Shown piece after piece: positions 17,793 to 27,857 of a stretch of DNA of 64,000 bases. The position numbers and the translations under genes are program-made. The notes below the pieces were generated by a model, which did not search any database, was not told the origin of the DNA, and saw only the letters and a program-made list of their open reading frames with translations. Origin of the DNA: Fischerella sp. PCC 9605. Its GTDB lineage: Bacteria; Cyanobacteriota; Cyanobacteriia; Cyanobacteriales; Nostocaceae. The stretch is from NCBI RefSeq assembly GCF_000517105.1, contig NZ_KI912148.1:2606448-2670447 (forward strand), given 5' to 3'. The first letter of the stretch is position 1; each line of letters opens with the position of its first letter.

Positions 17793-18836
17793 ATGGCAAC
17801 TGTTTTAGCGATAGAAACCAGCTGTGATGAAACTGCTGTGGCAATTGTTAACAATCGTCAAGTGATGAGTAATATTATTGCCTCGCAAATCCCTGTTCAC
17901 AGTCAGTATGGTGGGGTAGTACCGGAAGTTGCTTCGAGGCAGCACTTAGAAATAATCAATGGAGCGATCGCTCAAGCTCTAGAACAAGCTCAACTTGACT
18001 GGAGAGAAATCGATGGCATCGCTGCCACCTGTGCCCCTGGATTGGTAGGAGCGCTGCTGGTTGGGTTGACTGCCGCCAAAACCCTAGCAGTAGTACATAA
18101 CAAGCCTTTTTTAGGAGTTCATCACCTCGAAGGTCACATTTATGCAACTTACCTAAGTGAGCCTGACTTACAGCCTGCTTTCCTTAGCTTACTCGTTTCC
18201 GGCGGACACACAAGCTTGATTTACGTCAAAGACTGTGGTGAATACCAAACTCTAGGTGAAACTCGTGATGATGCCGCTGGTGAAGCCTTTGATAAAGTGG
18301 CGCGTCTGTTGCAGTTGGGGTATCCCGGCGGGCCAGTCATAGACCGTTTAGCAAAGCAAGGGAATTCCCAAGCGTTTAGCCTGCCAGAAGGGAAAGTTTC
18401 CCTGCCGCATGGTGGGTATCATCCCTATGATGCGAGTTTTAGCGGCTTAAAGACGGCGGTGCTGCGACTGGTGCAGCAGTTGGAAAAACAAGAGCAGCCT
18501 GTACCAGTCGCAGATGTGGCAGCAAGTTTTCAGGATACCGTAGCGCGATCGCTCACTAAAAGAGCGATCGCTTGTGCGATCGATCATGGTCTAAATACAA
18601 TCGCAGTTGGTGGGGGCGTAGCGGCTAATAGTGCTCTGCGAGAACACCTACAAGCAGCAGGAGCACAGCATAACCTCCGCGTGTTATTCCCCCCCCTGAA
18701 ACTTTGCACCGACAATGCTGCCATGATTGGCTGTGCGGCTGCTGACCATCTTAACCGTGGTTATACCTCACCCTTAACACTTGGCGTGCAGTCTCGACTA
18801 GGACTAACTCAGGTGATGGAGTTGTATAAGCATTAG
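17793..18836 (+). CDS. tsaD: tRNA N6-adenosine threonylcarbamoyltransferase TsaD
   Basis: Transfers the threonylcarbamoyl group to A37 of ANN-decoding tRNAs (t6A). 347 residues. Seen are the ASKHA opening [16 protein letters not shown], the metal-binding histidines of [46 protein letters not shown] and the C-terminal CTDNAAMIG. The start at 17793 is the only sensible one. The first enzyme of the pathway, TsaC, is encoded at 24609-25199 in the same window but in a separate unit. Confidence 0.97.
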   Translation: MATVLAIETSCDETAVAIVNNRQVMSNIIASQIPVHSQYGGVVPEVASRQHLEIINGAIAQALEQAQLDWREIDGIAATCAPGLVGALLVGLTAAKTLAVVHNKPFLGVHHLEGHIYATYLSEPDLQPAFLSLLVSGGHTSLIYVKDCGEYQTLGETRDDAAGEAFDKVARLLQLGYPGGPVIDRLAKQGNSQAFSLPEGKVSLPHGGYHPYDASFSGLKTAVLRLVQQLEKQEQPVPVADVAASFQDTVARSLTKRAIACAIDHGLNTIAVGGGVAANSALREHLQAAGAQHNLRVLFPPLKLCTDNAAMIGCAAADHLNRGYTSPLTLGVQSRLGLTQVMELYKH

Positions 18837-18837
18837 G

Positions 18838-18965
18838 GGGAAAGGGGAAAAATTTTCTTCCTTCTTCCTTCTTCCTTCTTCCCTATCTCCCCATCTCTCC
18901 ATCTCTCTATCTCCCTCTCTCCCTATCTCCCACTCTCCCACTCTCGTGTTCTCCCACTTTCTCAC
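18838..18965. repeat. CTTCCTT and CCCATCTCTC tandem repeats
   Basis: CTTCCTTCTTCC units (18858-18882) run into CTATCTCCCCATCTCTC units. The right part (from 18907) forms the 3' end of the hydrolase gene on the minus strand and supplies its last ~20 codons. Confidence 0.75.
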
Positions 18966-19887
18966 TCTCGCTGTGACTATACTGAGCAATAATCGAGCGG
19001 ATGCGATCGGCAACCGGATCTGGTTGTTCTAACATTGCCAGGTGTCCGCAATTAGGAATTTCGATGACATTGTCACCACAGTATTGGAACAATCGATGAA
19101 AACTCGCCAAGTGACGAACATATTTTGGTTCCATTACCTTATCGTGAGCACCAGCGAGGAAATAAACCGGCTGTTTTAACTGAGATACCAGCTGGGGTAA
19201 GCGATTAATTTCTTCCTCAGTTGTAGACTCAAGCAGTGTTCCCAAAGCAGCTTCTGGATCGGCAACGATAAAATCAATCATTCGTTGACGTGCCCAATAC
19301 CGCTCTAGGGGACGCGCCACACTTGCTCTAGTAAACAGCAAATCAATCAAAGGCACTTGACTGAGCCACCGAGGACGGATTTGCAAAAACCGTTGACCTG
19401 CTGAGCGAAATTGCTCAAAGGCTTCTTTTAGATAAATACCACCACCGGCATTGATACAGATAACTCCCCGAACACGTTCGGTGTTCTGAGCTGCTCCCCA
19501 AAGAGCGATCGTACCTCCCAAGGAGTGACCAATAAGCCAGGCACTGGTAATATTGAGCTGTTCTAGGAGAGCCACTAAATCCCGTGCATAGGCCGCTGGT
19601 GTATAAAGAGAATCAAAGGGATTTACAAAATCAGTCCGGTAGGTGGAACTCAGGCTAAAAGCAGCCCCATCATCAATAAAACCGGTTTTTGCCTTGGGCT
19701 GGGACTCACCAAAACCTCTTAGATCATAAGATAGACACTGGAAATCAGCTGACAGGCGGGAAATCACAGGTTGCCAATAGCCACGACTGTTAAGCCAGCC
19801 GTGGATAAATACGAGAGTATGGGGGCAGGAGGTAGGAGCTGTGAGTTCGTATGCGTGTGGAACGCCCAAGATTTCGATGGTAGCCAT
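18907..19887 (-). CDS. Alpha/beta hydrolase with repeat-encoded C-terminal tail
   Basis: 326 residues. The fold is shown by FIHGWLNSRGYWQPV (oxyanion region), the nucleophile elbow GHSLGGT, an acid in LAGAHDKVMEP and the catalytic histidine in IPNCGHLAMLEQPDPVADRI. Substrate is unknown; relatives are lipases, esterases or haloalkane dehalogenase-like enzymes. The conserved sequence ends near RSIIAQY. The final ~25 residues (SHSESEKVGEHESGRVGDRE and on) come from intergenic repeat DNA that removed or moved the original stop. It is convergent with tsaD. Confidence 0.88.
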   Translation of the reverse strand: MATIEILGVPHAYELTAPTSCPHTLVFIHGWLNSRGYWQPVISRLSADFQCLSYDLRGFGESQPKAKTGFIDDGAAFSLSSTYRTDFVNPFDSLYTPAAYARDLVALLEQLNITSAWLIGHSLGGTIALWGAAQNTERVRGVICINAGGGIYLKEAFEQFRSAGQRFLQIRPRWLSQVPLIDLLFTRASVARPLERYWARQRMIDFIVADPEAALGTLLESTTEEEINRLPQLVSQLKQPVYFLAGAHDKVMEPKYVRHLASFHRLFQYCGDNVIEIPNCGHLAMLEQPDPVADRIRSIIAQYSHSESEKVGEHESGRVGDRERGR

Positions 19888-20002
19888 ACTTCTATCGTAC
19901 CCTTAAGAGCGGGTGCGACAGAATAGAAATAGTCAATAGTCCAGAGTTAATAGTCCAGAGTCCAATTACACTTGACTGTTGACTGTTGACTCATAACTTT
20001 TT

Positions 20003-20722
20003 TCATCTGCCCAGTAATCTCTGCCGCACTCCTTCAGCAATTTTGTGACCCAAGTATTCCGGGATCAGGCTTTCATTCGGTCCCAACAAATAGAGAATTA
20101 AGCGTGTACGTCCACGCCAAACTAGCAGATTGGCATTTACTACCAAAAGGTCTTCTTGCCAGATAGCGTACATGACTTTATAAAATAATCCCGGTTGGTT
20201 ATCAGCTTCTATCACTAAGGCAGGGAGATGAAATACCGGATCGACGTAGAACTCGGTTTGTACCTGCTCTAAGCCAGCATCAAGATTAAATTCTACTGCT
20301 AGCATCTCTTCTACCTCAAACCGCCCTGCTAAAGCTTCTCGAACAGCACGGCAGACATTCTCTGAGGTCTTGTCACTCAGAGCTTTGCTACCACGAGATA
20401 CCAGCAGCTTGATAAATACCAACATCGGCGGTCGAATCTGACCGTATAAACTTAAACCGTGAATTGTCAGCCCATAAGCCGCCAGCACACCAAATATATC
20501 ACTGAGGAGAAACGACTGGTTGCGGTAGGCAAAATGCAGAGCGCTTTTGCTACCTTCCTGTTTCAACTCAATAACGGCACGTCTGGTTTTATAGAGACGG
20601 TAGGCTAACCGCAAGTTTTGCAGCTGAATCTCACTGCTGACAAATTGCTCATAAAACTGGGGAAAAGCGCGGTTAAAGCGCTTTAGGAGTTCTAGTGTTG
20701 AAGATTTTAAACCAGAAGCCAT
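20003..20722 (-). CDS. ACT-domain protein
   Basis: 239 residues. The C-terminal part LPALVIEADNQPGLFYKVMY followed by WRGRTRLILYLL has the pattern of an ACT ligand-binding domain as found at the end of GlnD-type uridylyltransferases. A second, less clear ACT-like unit may lie at about 65-135 (SFLLSDIFGVLAAYGLTIHG). No nucleotidyltransferase or HD domain is present. ACT domains usually sense amino acids. Orthologues seem conserved in cyanobacteria but I know of no assigned role. Confidence 0.7.
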   Translation of the reverse strand: MASGLKSSTLELLKRFNRAFPQFYEQFVSSEIQLQNLRLAYRLYKTRRAVIELKQEGSKSALHFAYRNQSFLLSDIFGVLAAYGLTIHGLSLYGQIRPPMLVFIKLLVSRGSKALSDKTSENVCRAVREALAGRFEVEEMLAVEFNLDAGLEQVQTEFYVDPVFHLPALVIEADNQPGLFYKVMYAIWQEDLLVVNANLLVWRGRTRLILYLLGPNESLIPEYLGHKIAEGVRQRLLGR

Positions 20723-21548
<826 letters not shown>

Positions 21549-21927
21549 GCAGGTAAGTGGCAATAGAAGCAGCTATGTTAAGGAGTGTAAAAATTGCTGA
21601 AACCCTTACCAATGAGAAATAACAAATGACAAATGAAGACCCTTACGAGTTAACTTTATTCGTGCCGATCTACTTAATCTCTAATACAAATACAGCCGCT
21701 GACCAATATTAAAGTAAGCCATACTGAGTCGATAATTATAAAAAGTGCGGAAATTTTCCACGTCTTGCGAAAAAAAAGCGGTTGACATACAAATCATTTC
21801 CTTGTAGTGTTAAAATAGCATAACAATTACAACTGTGCATTTCTTCTTAGTAGTGCGTGAGTTGTTATGGTTTGTGACAAGCAAGAAGTAAAGTAAGATT
21901 CCCACACTTCTTGTAGTGAGACATAGC
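21549..21927. other. Intergenic region upstream of tRNA-Pro
   Basis: A perfect TTGACA at 21782-21787 with TAGTGT 17 bases further on is a possible promoter for the tRNA. No ORF is recognised. Confidence 0.35.
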
Positions 21928-22001
21928 CGGGATGTAGCGCAGCTTGGTAGCGCGCCTGCTTTGGGAGCAGGATGCCGCAGGTTCAAATCCTGTCATCCCG
22001 A
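21928..22001 (+). tRNA. tRNA-Pro (UGG)
   Basis: A 74-nt cloverleaf. Acceptor CGGGATG pairs with CATCCCG, the D-arm contains AGCTTGGTAGC, the anticodon stem-loop is CCTGCTTTGGGAGCAGG with anticodon TGG, and the T-arm contains GGTTCAAATCC. The discriminator base is A. CCA is not encoded. Confidence 0.97.
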
Positions 22002-22024
22002 TATTAATGTTTTCACTTATTAAG

Positions 22025-22056
22025 CCCTAGAGTCATGACATGCCTCTAGGGTTTTC
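22025..22056 (+). terminator. Terminator after tRNA-Pro
   Basis: Perfect 8-bp stem CCCTAGAG (22025-22032) with CTCTAGGG (22044-22051), followed by TTTTC. Confidence 0.75.
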
Positions 22057-22552
22057 TATTGATCTAATAAGAAAACAAAATCTGACCATATTTTTAATAT
22101 GAAATTAATTTAGGAACTTATTGGTAGTTAGATTAGCACTGCACTTGCCTATTTTTGCTGAAAAAGGAAACTTGGCGGTTTTGCTACTGGACAGATTTTA
22201 AGGCATAACAGACAAATTCAATTGCCTTGAGGATGTGTGTCGATTTAAGCATTGATTTTTTAATGTCGCAGGTGGAACGATTGATTATGCTGTGGCGTCA
22301 ACTATGGCATAGTAAGCAATAAAATGACATTTGTCGCCTACAGAAGCAAGAAACTTTTCAGCATCTGAAAGCAACACATCACAGGCATCTATCTAAATTA
22401 TTTTGCAGTCAATCTCGAAGCGAAATTGACAAACGAAAAACAGCACAGTCAACTGGAAAAAGGGATACTATAACAGAAACTAGTTGGTTCTGTGCCAATT
22501 CAACCATTTATTTGACTTGATTCAAATTGAAGTATTGATGCTAGGAGCAGTC
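22057..22552. other. Intergenic region upstream of tic22
   Basis: No gene supported. A 29-codon frame at 22232-22321 (ending LMSQVERLIMLWRQLWHSKQ) is open but has no support beyond length. Confidence 0.4.
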
Positions 22553-23389
22553 ATGAAATCATTGGTTCGCTGGGGCACAACATTAGGTTTAGTGGGAAGT
22601 ACTCTACTAGCAACATTTTTAAGCGGAAATGTCCCAGTACTAGCATTACCAGAACAACAAATAAAAGAAAAACTGGATTCAGTACCAGTATTTTTAATCA
22701 CAAATCCCCAAGGTTTGCCGCTTAGTCGTCCTTTAGAAGGGCAAAACGCACAAGCACAAAAGGGTGGCTCGGTGACAGGCGTTTATATGAGCCAGCAGGA
22801 AGCTCAGGCTTTCATTAACCAGCTGCGGAATGTTAAAGACAAAGATCCGAAAACAGCAGAAATGCTGAAAAGCCTGCAAGTAACAGCAGTGCCCCTCGGA
22901 GTAATTTACCAGCAATTACAGCAAAGCAAAAATCAACCAAACCGTCTGTTATTTGCTTTTAAACCTGTAGAGAAGGAGATACAGGGGGCAATGGATTTGC
23001 TCAAACAAAGCGGTCAAGACGTAAAACAGCTTAGAAGCGTACCTACTTTTTTGGTGAGATTTGCACCAGATAAAGGATATGTGCCTATTCAGTTGGGAGC
23101 TGACAAGAAAGAATATGTTCCTGTGTTTATGAGCAAGCAAGATGCAGATAGTTTGCTCAAGCAGGTGAAGCCCAAATTTCCCAAGGCTGATATTCAAGTA
23201 GTGGATGTGGACGGAATCATTAAAACCTTGCAGGAGAAAAACGACAAGTGGCTGGAACAAGTAATATTTTTCCCGTCTCCAGAAGCTAGACAATACATCC
23301 AGACACTTCCCAAAACAAACGCTCCTACTCCAAACCAAGCAGCACCTGCCCAGCCAAACCAAGCAGCACCCGCCCAGCCGAAAAAATAA
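22553..23389 (+). CDS. Tic22-like periplasmic protein
   Basis: 278 residues from ATG 22553, chosen for the AGGAG eight bases upstream. Residues 1-32 (SLVRWGTTLGLVGSTLLATF, ending VLALP) are a signal peptide. The body has two similar halves, each with a PVFLITN/PTFLVRF strand followed by GVYMSQQEAQAFI or PVFMSKQDADSLL, the duplicated Tic22 fold. The tail has two copies of PNQAAPAQP. Cyanobacterial Tic22 is an essential periplasmic chaperone thought to assist outer-membrane protein biogenesis. Confidence 0.9.
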   Translation: MKSLVRWGTTLGLVGSTLLATFLSGNVPVLALPEQQIKEKLDSVPVFLITNPQGLPLSRPLEGQNAQAQKGGSVTGVYMSQQEAQAFINQLRNVKDKDPKTAEMLKSLQVTAVPLGVIYQQLQQSKNQPNRLLFAFKPVEKEIQGAMDLLKQSGQDVKQLRSVPTFLVRFAPDKGYVPIQLGADKKEYVPVFMSKQDADSLLKQVKPKFPKADIQVVDVDGIIKTLQEKNDKWLEQVIFFPSPEARQYIQTLPKTNAPTPNQAAPAQPNQAAPAQPKK

Positions 23390-23532
23390 CAAAATCAATT
23401 ATCAGTGAACACCGAACAGTTATCAGATTCAGAGTGATGGATATAAAAAAACGAATTCATTTTCATTGTTTAAACTCCTTGACTTTTAGTCATGAAGACT
23501 AACTGATAACTGATAACTGTTAACTGTAAAGC

Positions 23533-24447
23533 ATGGTGGATCAACAGCCAAAAGAAATTTCTGGTTTGCGACTTTGGCAGTGGCGTAAAGCAGCTATCCA
23601 AGCGGCGATCGCTTCTGATGTTTCACCTGCCGAGGTAGATTGGTTACTGCAAGAGGTAGCTGGATTAGACCGTTTGGCACTTCGTTTAGAATCGTTTAAA
23701 GACTGGCCGCAAATTTCACTGCAACTGCCTTTAGAAGAATTAGAGGCGCTTTGGCAAAGACGATTAAACGATCGTCTGCCAGTGCAGTACATTACAGGAG
23801 TTACGCCTTGGCGGCAGTTTAAAATTGCAGTTTCTCCTGCGGTTTTGATTCCCAGACCAGAAACGGAGTGCTTAATTGATATTGCAGTGGCAGCAGTGCG
23901 TAAGGGCAGGGAAAATTTATGCTTAGAACAAGGACACTGGGCAGACTTAGGAACTGGTAGTGGAGCGATCGCCCTTGGACTAGCAGATGCCTTCAAGGAG
24001 GCAACAATTCATGCGGTTGACTGCTCAGAACAGGCGCTTTTAATTGCTCAAAAAAACGCCCAGAATTTAGGTCTTGCCGACCATATCCGTTTTTATCAAG
24101 GTTATTGGTGGGAACCGCTACAGTCCCTGCAAGGACAGTTCAGTGGTATGGTGTCTAATCCACCTTATATCCCTACAAGCATCGTATCTACCCTGCAACG
24201 AGAGGTTGTCAATCATGAGCCGCATCTCGCTTTGGATGGTGGTGCCGATGGTCTAGATTGTATCCGCCATTTGATCGCAACTTCCCCCGCCTATTTGCGA
24301 TCGGGTGGGGTGTGGCTGGTTGAGATGATGGCAGGACAAGCAGATGCTGTACGAGAAATGTTGCAAAATCAAGGCAGCTACTGCAATATCGAAATTTATA
24401 CCGATTTAGCTGGCATCGAACGCTTTGCTCTCGCTTACAAATTATGA
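23533..24447 (+). CDS. prmC: Peptide chain release factor N5-glutamine methyltransferase
   Basis: Methylates the GGQ glutamine of RF1/RF2. 304 residues. The N-terminal helical domain is followed by PVQYITGVTPWRQFKIAVSP and LIPRPETECLIDIA. The SAM site is ADLGTGSGAIALGLA, and the catalytic NPPY is in MVSNPPYIPTS. All are standard PrmC features. It has its own start at ATG 23533, preceded by ordinary repeat DNA. Another termination factor, prfC, lies at 35105-36733. Confidence 0.95.
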   Translation: MVDQQPKEISGLRLWQWRKAAIQAAIASDVSPAEVDWLLQEVAGLDRLALRLESFKDWPQISLQLPLEELEALWQRRLNDRLPVQYITGVTPWRQFKIAVSPAVLIPRPETECLIDIAVAAVRKGRENLCLEQGHWADLGTGSGAIALGLADAFKEATIHAVDCSEQALLIAQKNAQNLGLADHIRFYQGYWWEPLQSLQGQFSGMVSNPPYIPTSIVSTLQREVVNHEPHLALDGGADGLDCIRHLIATSPAYLRSGGVWLVEMMAGQADAVREMLQNQGSYCNIEIYTDLAGIERFALAYKL

Positions 24448-24499
24448 GTTATAGATTATGAATTATGAAACTTATTCATATTTCATGATTCCTAATCAT

Positions 24500-24580
24500 A
24501 GCGGTTCTCGTTTGAATGAGGTACGTGGGTAGGGGCAATTCATGAATTGCCCCTACAACTTCACTCAATTGGGAACCGCG
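24500..24580. repeat. Nested palindromic intergenic repeat
   Basis: The inner perfect palindrome at 24530-24555 (TAGGGGCAATTCA and its reverse complement) is flanked by outer arms GCGGTTCTCG...GAATGAG and CTCAATTGGGAACCGC. The whole can fold into one long hairpin. It is a MITE- or REP-like element between prmC and tsaC. Confidence 0.75.
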
Positions 24581-24608
24581 ACAACCATTTATGATTCATA
24601 ATTTGAGC

Positions 24609-25199
24609 ATGACACAAGTTTCTTTAGATACGCTCGTAGCTGGCGCACGAGCAGGTAAATTAGTAAGCTTTCCTACAGATACCGTTCCCGCACTGGCAGC
24701 TTTACCAGAGCAGGGAGCGTTAATTTTTACAGCCAAGCAGCGCGGTCAAGATAAACCTTTGATATTAATGGCAGCAAGTGCAGATGAACTCTGGCCTTTT
24801 GTCAAGGGTAGCGAGGAAGAGTATAAGATTTGGCAGAGTATAGCAAAAAAATATTGGCCGGGAGCGCTGACTTTAGTTTTACCAGCTTCAGCACGGGTGC
24901 CAATAGCCATGAATCCTATAGACCCGACAACAATTGGCATCCGCGTACCTAACAGTGCGATCGCTCAAAAAATTCTGGCACAAACAGGGCCGCTTGCGAC
25001 AACCAGCGCTAATTTATCAGGTCAGCCACCCTTGCAAACAATGGCAGAAATTGCAGTTCAGTTCCCTGAAGTTTTGACTCTGGCGACGATGGAATGCGAA
25101 AGTGAAACGTCAGGCAATGGAGTACCTTCCACAGTTGTTAAATGGACAGGGATGAATTGGCAGATTTTGCGGCAAGGAGCAGTGAAGCTGGAAATTTAA
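24609..25199 (+). CDS. tsaC: L-threonylcarbamoyladenylate synthase (TsaC/YrdC family)
   Basis: 196 residues from ATG 24609 (MTQVSLDTLV); an ATG six codons earlier is less typical. Makes threonylcarbamoyl-AMP from threonine, bicarbonate and ATP for t6A tRNA modification. Seen are VSFPTDTVPALAALP, the nucleotide/threonine-binding KQRGQDKPLILM, WPGALTLVLPAS, TIGIRVPN and LATTSANLSGQPP. The Sua5 C-terminal domain is absent, so it is the short TsaC type. The partner TsaD is encoded about 6 kb upstream. Confidence 0.93.
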   Translation: MTQVSLDTLVAGARAGKLVSFPTDTVPALAALPEQGALIFTAKQRGQDKPLILMAASADELWPFVKGSEEEYKIWQSIAKKYWPGALTLVLPASARVPIAMNPIDPTTIGIRVPNSAIAQKILAQTGPLATTSANLSGQPPLQTMAEIAVQFPEVLTLATMECESETSGNGVPSTVVKWTGMNWQILRQGAVKLEI

Positions 25200-25510
25200 G
25201 TTGGGAATGCAACTTAGCTAGCTATAATGCTTTTTTATCAGTATTGATCTCAAATTTTGCCGCTTTATTTCTGCATTAGGAAGTAAAATTGTCCAACACA
25301 GCTGTCTGGATCAAACTCAGGTAGCAAAGTCAACACAAGGCGCAAAAGCGATCGGATGCGGCTGCGTTTTTGACTGGGTGCTGAGTAGAAAAATCTCTAG
25401 ACTTTGTCTTTGCAAGCTGAGATGAGGTCAAAATCTGCTTTCTGAAGCAACTCCGGAAGTTGATTTTGCACCTGTGTGGTCAATTAGGAAGGTTAATATT
25501 TGCCAAATCT
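25200..25510. other. Intergenic region
   Basis: No gene or marked structure. An AGGAAGG at about 25486 may be the ribosome site of the following kinase-like gene, though the spacing to ATG 25511 is long. Confidence 0.4.
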
Positions 25511-26425
25511 ATGAATTGGAGTAATTGGGTATATCTAGGAGCAGGATTATTGTTGGGAGCGGGTCTTCGGGAATTATTGGTGCGGATTAATAGTCTATCT
25601 AATTCATCCCCATTACCACCAACAGAAAAACACGATGTGGCAGAACTCCGACAACAGATCGAGCAAACGCAACTGGCATATCAGATGGCACAAGAAATGA
25701 GCCAGTTTAAAGCGGGGTTTTTAGCACGGACTACTCATGTATTGCGATCGCCCATCAATGGTTTAATCGGCTTACATCAATTAATTTTGGCGGATTTATG
25801 TGAAAATCCAGAAGAAGAGCGAGAATTTATTCAGCAAGCTCACGAACGAGCGTTGAAACTGCTCAATCTGATTGATGAAATTCTCAACGTCGCCAGACTA
25901 GAACACGGTACTAACAAGTTAGATATTCAATCGCGATCGCTAGCCGAACTATTGCAGGAAGTTTATGACTTAACTTATATACTGGCAGAAAATCGGAATT
26001 TTCCCTTCAAGGTTTTACTGCCAGACCCAGAGTTACGCATACTAGTAGATCCCCGCTGGTTCAAACAGGTATTGATAAATCTAATTGAAACTACTATCGC
26101 CAAGATGGAAGAAGGTAGTATTTGTATTTCTGCCCAAGCTTCATCTACAAATAATTTAGTTTATATTTGGATAGATATACCTACCTATGCGTTTGTAAAT
26201 ACTGAGCCAATCAATTTAATTACATCTGAAGATGTAGTTGCTAAAACTGACGAAGAAAACATTAGTTTTCCAATAGGAATGAAGTTATTACTTAGTCAAA
26301 CTATCTTAGAATTTATGGGGGGTAAATTAGAAATCGTTCCATTTGTTGGAGCGACAGAACAGGTTGAAGATATTACTAGGCTGCAAATATCTATTCCCCA
26401 ATTTACTAGAACACCGATTCAGTAA
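25511..26425 (+). CDS. Histidine-kinase-like protein with degenerate ATPase domain
   Basis: 304 residues from ATG 25511. An N-terminal membrane segment (WVYLGAGLLLGAGL) and a short coiled coil lead to a HisKA dimerisation region, FLARTTHVLRSPINGLIGLH, where the phospho-accepting histidine is present but the usual following glutamate is valine. The ATPase part is poor. The N-box reads LINLIETTIAKM instead of NLLxNAxKF, and the G2 region IGMKLLLSQTILEFMGGKLE lacks the GxGLG loop. It is therefore probably unable to bind ATP and may act as a scaffold or phosphorylation target. It could be a divergent active kinase. Confidence 0.75.
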   Translation: MNWSNWVYLGAGLLLGAGLRELLVRINSLSNSSPLPPTEKHDVAELRQQIEQTQLAYQMAQEMSQFKAGFLARTTHVLRSPINGLIGLHQLILADLCENPEEEREFIQQAHERALKLLNLIDEILNVARLEHGTNKLDIQSRSLAELLQEVYDLTYILAENRNFPFKVLLPDPELRILVDPRWFKQVLINLIETTIAKMEEGSICISAQASSTNNLVYIWIDIPTYAFVNTEPINLITSEDVVAKTDEENISFPIGMKLLLSQTILEFMGGKLEIVPFVGATEQVEDITRLQISIPQFTRTPIQ

Positions 26426-26581
26426 TCTTCAAATGAAAGGAAGGACAAAACAAGTCAAAAGTCAAAAGTCAAAATTAGAATCTTTTGACTTGATACTTTT
26501 GACTTCCCGAAGGGTGTCTTCTCCCTATCCCTTGTCTCATTCATAAAGACAATTTCTGAATACTGAATCGACTTTCTAGTT

Positions 26582-26658
26582 TGTAGGGTGCGTTACGGCG
26601 CATTCTTCAACTTACGAGTCAAAAATTAAATTTAATGAAGCACCTAACGCACCCTACA
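26582..26658. repeat. GTAGGGTGCGTTA inverted repeat
   Basis: Arms TGTAGGGTGCGTTA (26582-26595) and TAACGCACCCTACA (26645-26658) are perfect complements. The same element family occurs at 48007-48046 with GTGTG in place of GTGCG. Confidence 0.8.
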
Positions 26659-26702
26659 GTTATTTTATTTTTACTTTATAAATTACCTCTTACACCCTTT
26701 GT

Positions 26703-27161
26703 TTAGTTCTGAAGCTGAATTTCTGCAACTGAAAGGGAAGCAAGGTTGGATTGATTGTATAGTACCATCGTAGTCGTAGAATTCTTTTGAAAACCTATCT
26801 TTTCATAGAACTGCTGCTGGTGAGTAGTCATTAAGTAAACACGCTCTACTCGTTGTATATGAGGATGACTCAGAACAGTTTCTACTAACTTATTGCCCAG
26901 CCCATTACCACGATAGTCTGGATGAATTACAACATCCCAAATGGTGGCACGGTAAATCCCATCGGAAGTTGCCCTAGCAAAACCAATTAATTGCTGTCCA
27001 TCCCAAATAGTAATCACAGGATCGCTGTTGGCAATAGCTATGCCCAAATCCTCTACACTGCGCCCTTTTGCCCAGAAAGCTGAAAGGTTGAACAGTTGTT
27101 GGAGTTGGTAAAGGTCAATTTCCGATTTGCGATCGCTAAATTGAATCTGAGAAGAATTCAT
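26703..27161 (-). CDS. GNAT acetyltransferase
   Basis: 152 residues from ATG 27161; a TTG four codons upstream is less likely. The acetyl-CoA loop is VVIHPDYRGNGLGNKLVETV, with [19 protein letters not shown] before it and QQFYEKIGFQ after. It is a clear paralogue of the protein at 21021-21548 but lacks that protein's N-terminal ~30 residues. The substrate is unknown. No operon partner is apparent. Confidence 0.85.
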   Translation of the reverse strand: MNSSQIQFSDRKSEIDLYQLQQLFNLSAFWAKGRSVEDLGIAIANSDPVITIWDGQQLIGFARATSDGIYRATIWDVVIHPDYRGNGLGNKLVETVLSHPHIQRVERVYLMTTHQQQFYEKIGFQKNSTTTMVLYNQSNLASLSVAEIQLQN

Positions 27162-27262
27162 AAATCGCCCCAATTCAGGCTGTATCTTTGCTCACCTTCG
27201 CTTTGCAAGATACAGCCTTTATTGTTCTATAGCAACTATTTTTTTAATAAAAAATTCAAGAT

Positions 27263-27664
27263 TTACTGACAAATCCACTTCCACAGAGGATGGCTAGATC
27301 CCTGCTGACGTATCTTAAAAACCTGTTTTTCTAGGCGTTGTTTATGCTGCGGTGTTAGCCCAAATACAATATTCCGGCTTTGCCAAACTAATACAGCGAC
27401 GGTCATACCAATGCAAAAAGCTAAACCAAGAGTAGCAAATGGATGGTAGAAAAGTCCGTATCTTACCGCTACCCAGGTAAAGTATTGCCGCCACAGAGCA
27501 ATTTCTTCACGTAGATCCCATATTGATATAGGGGCAATTGTGAACCACAAACAGGCGACAAACAGCCATCTGCCATATACCGTAAGACGATGTAGCTTTT
27601 GCACTTGTTCAGCGAAAGATGCCTCTGAATGCTCACTATTGGGGAATTTTTCCGGTTGATCCAT
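27263..27664 (-). CDS. Conserved cyanobacterial membrane protein
   Basis: 133 residues with two membrane helices, about 33-50 (LFVACLWFTIAPISIWDL) and 74-94 (FATLGLAFCIGMTVAVLVW). The N-terminus is acidic and the C-terminus is basic with an LTPQHKQRLEKQVFKIR stretch. No family name recognised and no catalytic motif seen. The coding frame is complete and ends cleanly, and I believe similar proteins occur in other cyanobacteria. Confidence 0.6.
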   Translation of the reverse strand: MDQPEKFPNSEHSEASFAEQVQKLHRLTVYGRWLFVACLWFTIAPISIWDLREEIALWRQYFTWVAVRYGLFYHPFATLGLAFCIGMTVAVLVWQSRNIVFGLTPQHKQRLEKQVFKIRQQGSSHPLWKWICQ

Positions 27665-27857
27665 AGACGTATGAATTATGAATTATAAATTATGAATTAT
27701 GAAAAGCAATGATATTTCAAGGATTCTGTCTTTTGTAGAAATGCTGTAAACAGCAAGTCTTTACAACGACAATATATGGTTCCGGCTTCTAATCCACATT
27801 AAGCGTGAATTATGAAGCAATAAGCATTTTCTTAATTCATAATTCAGCATTCATAAT

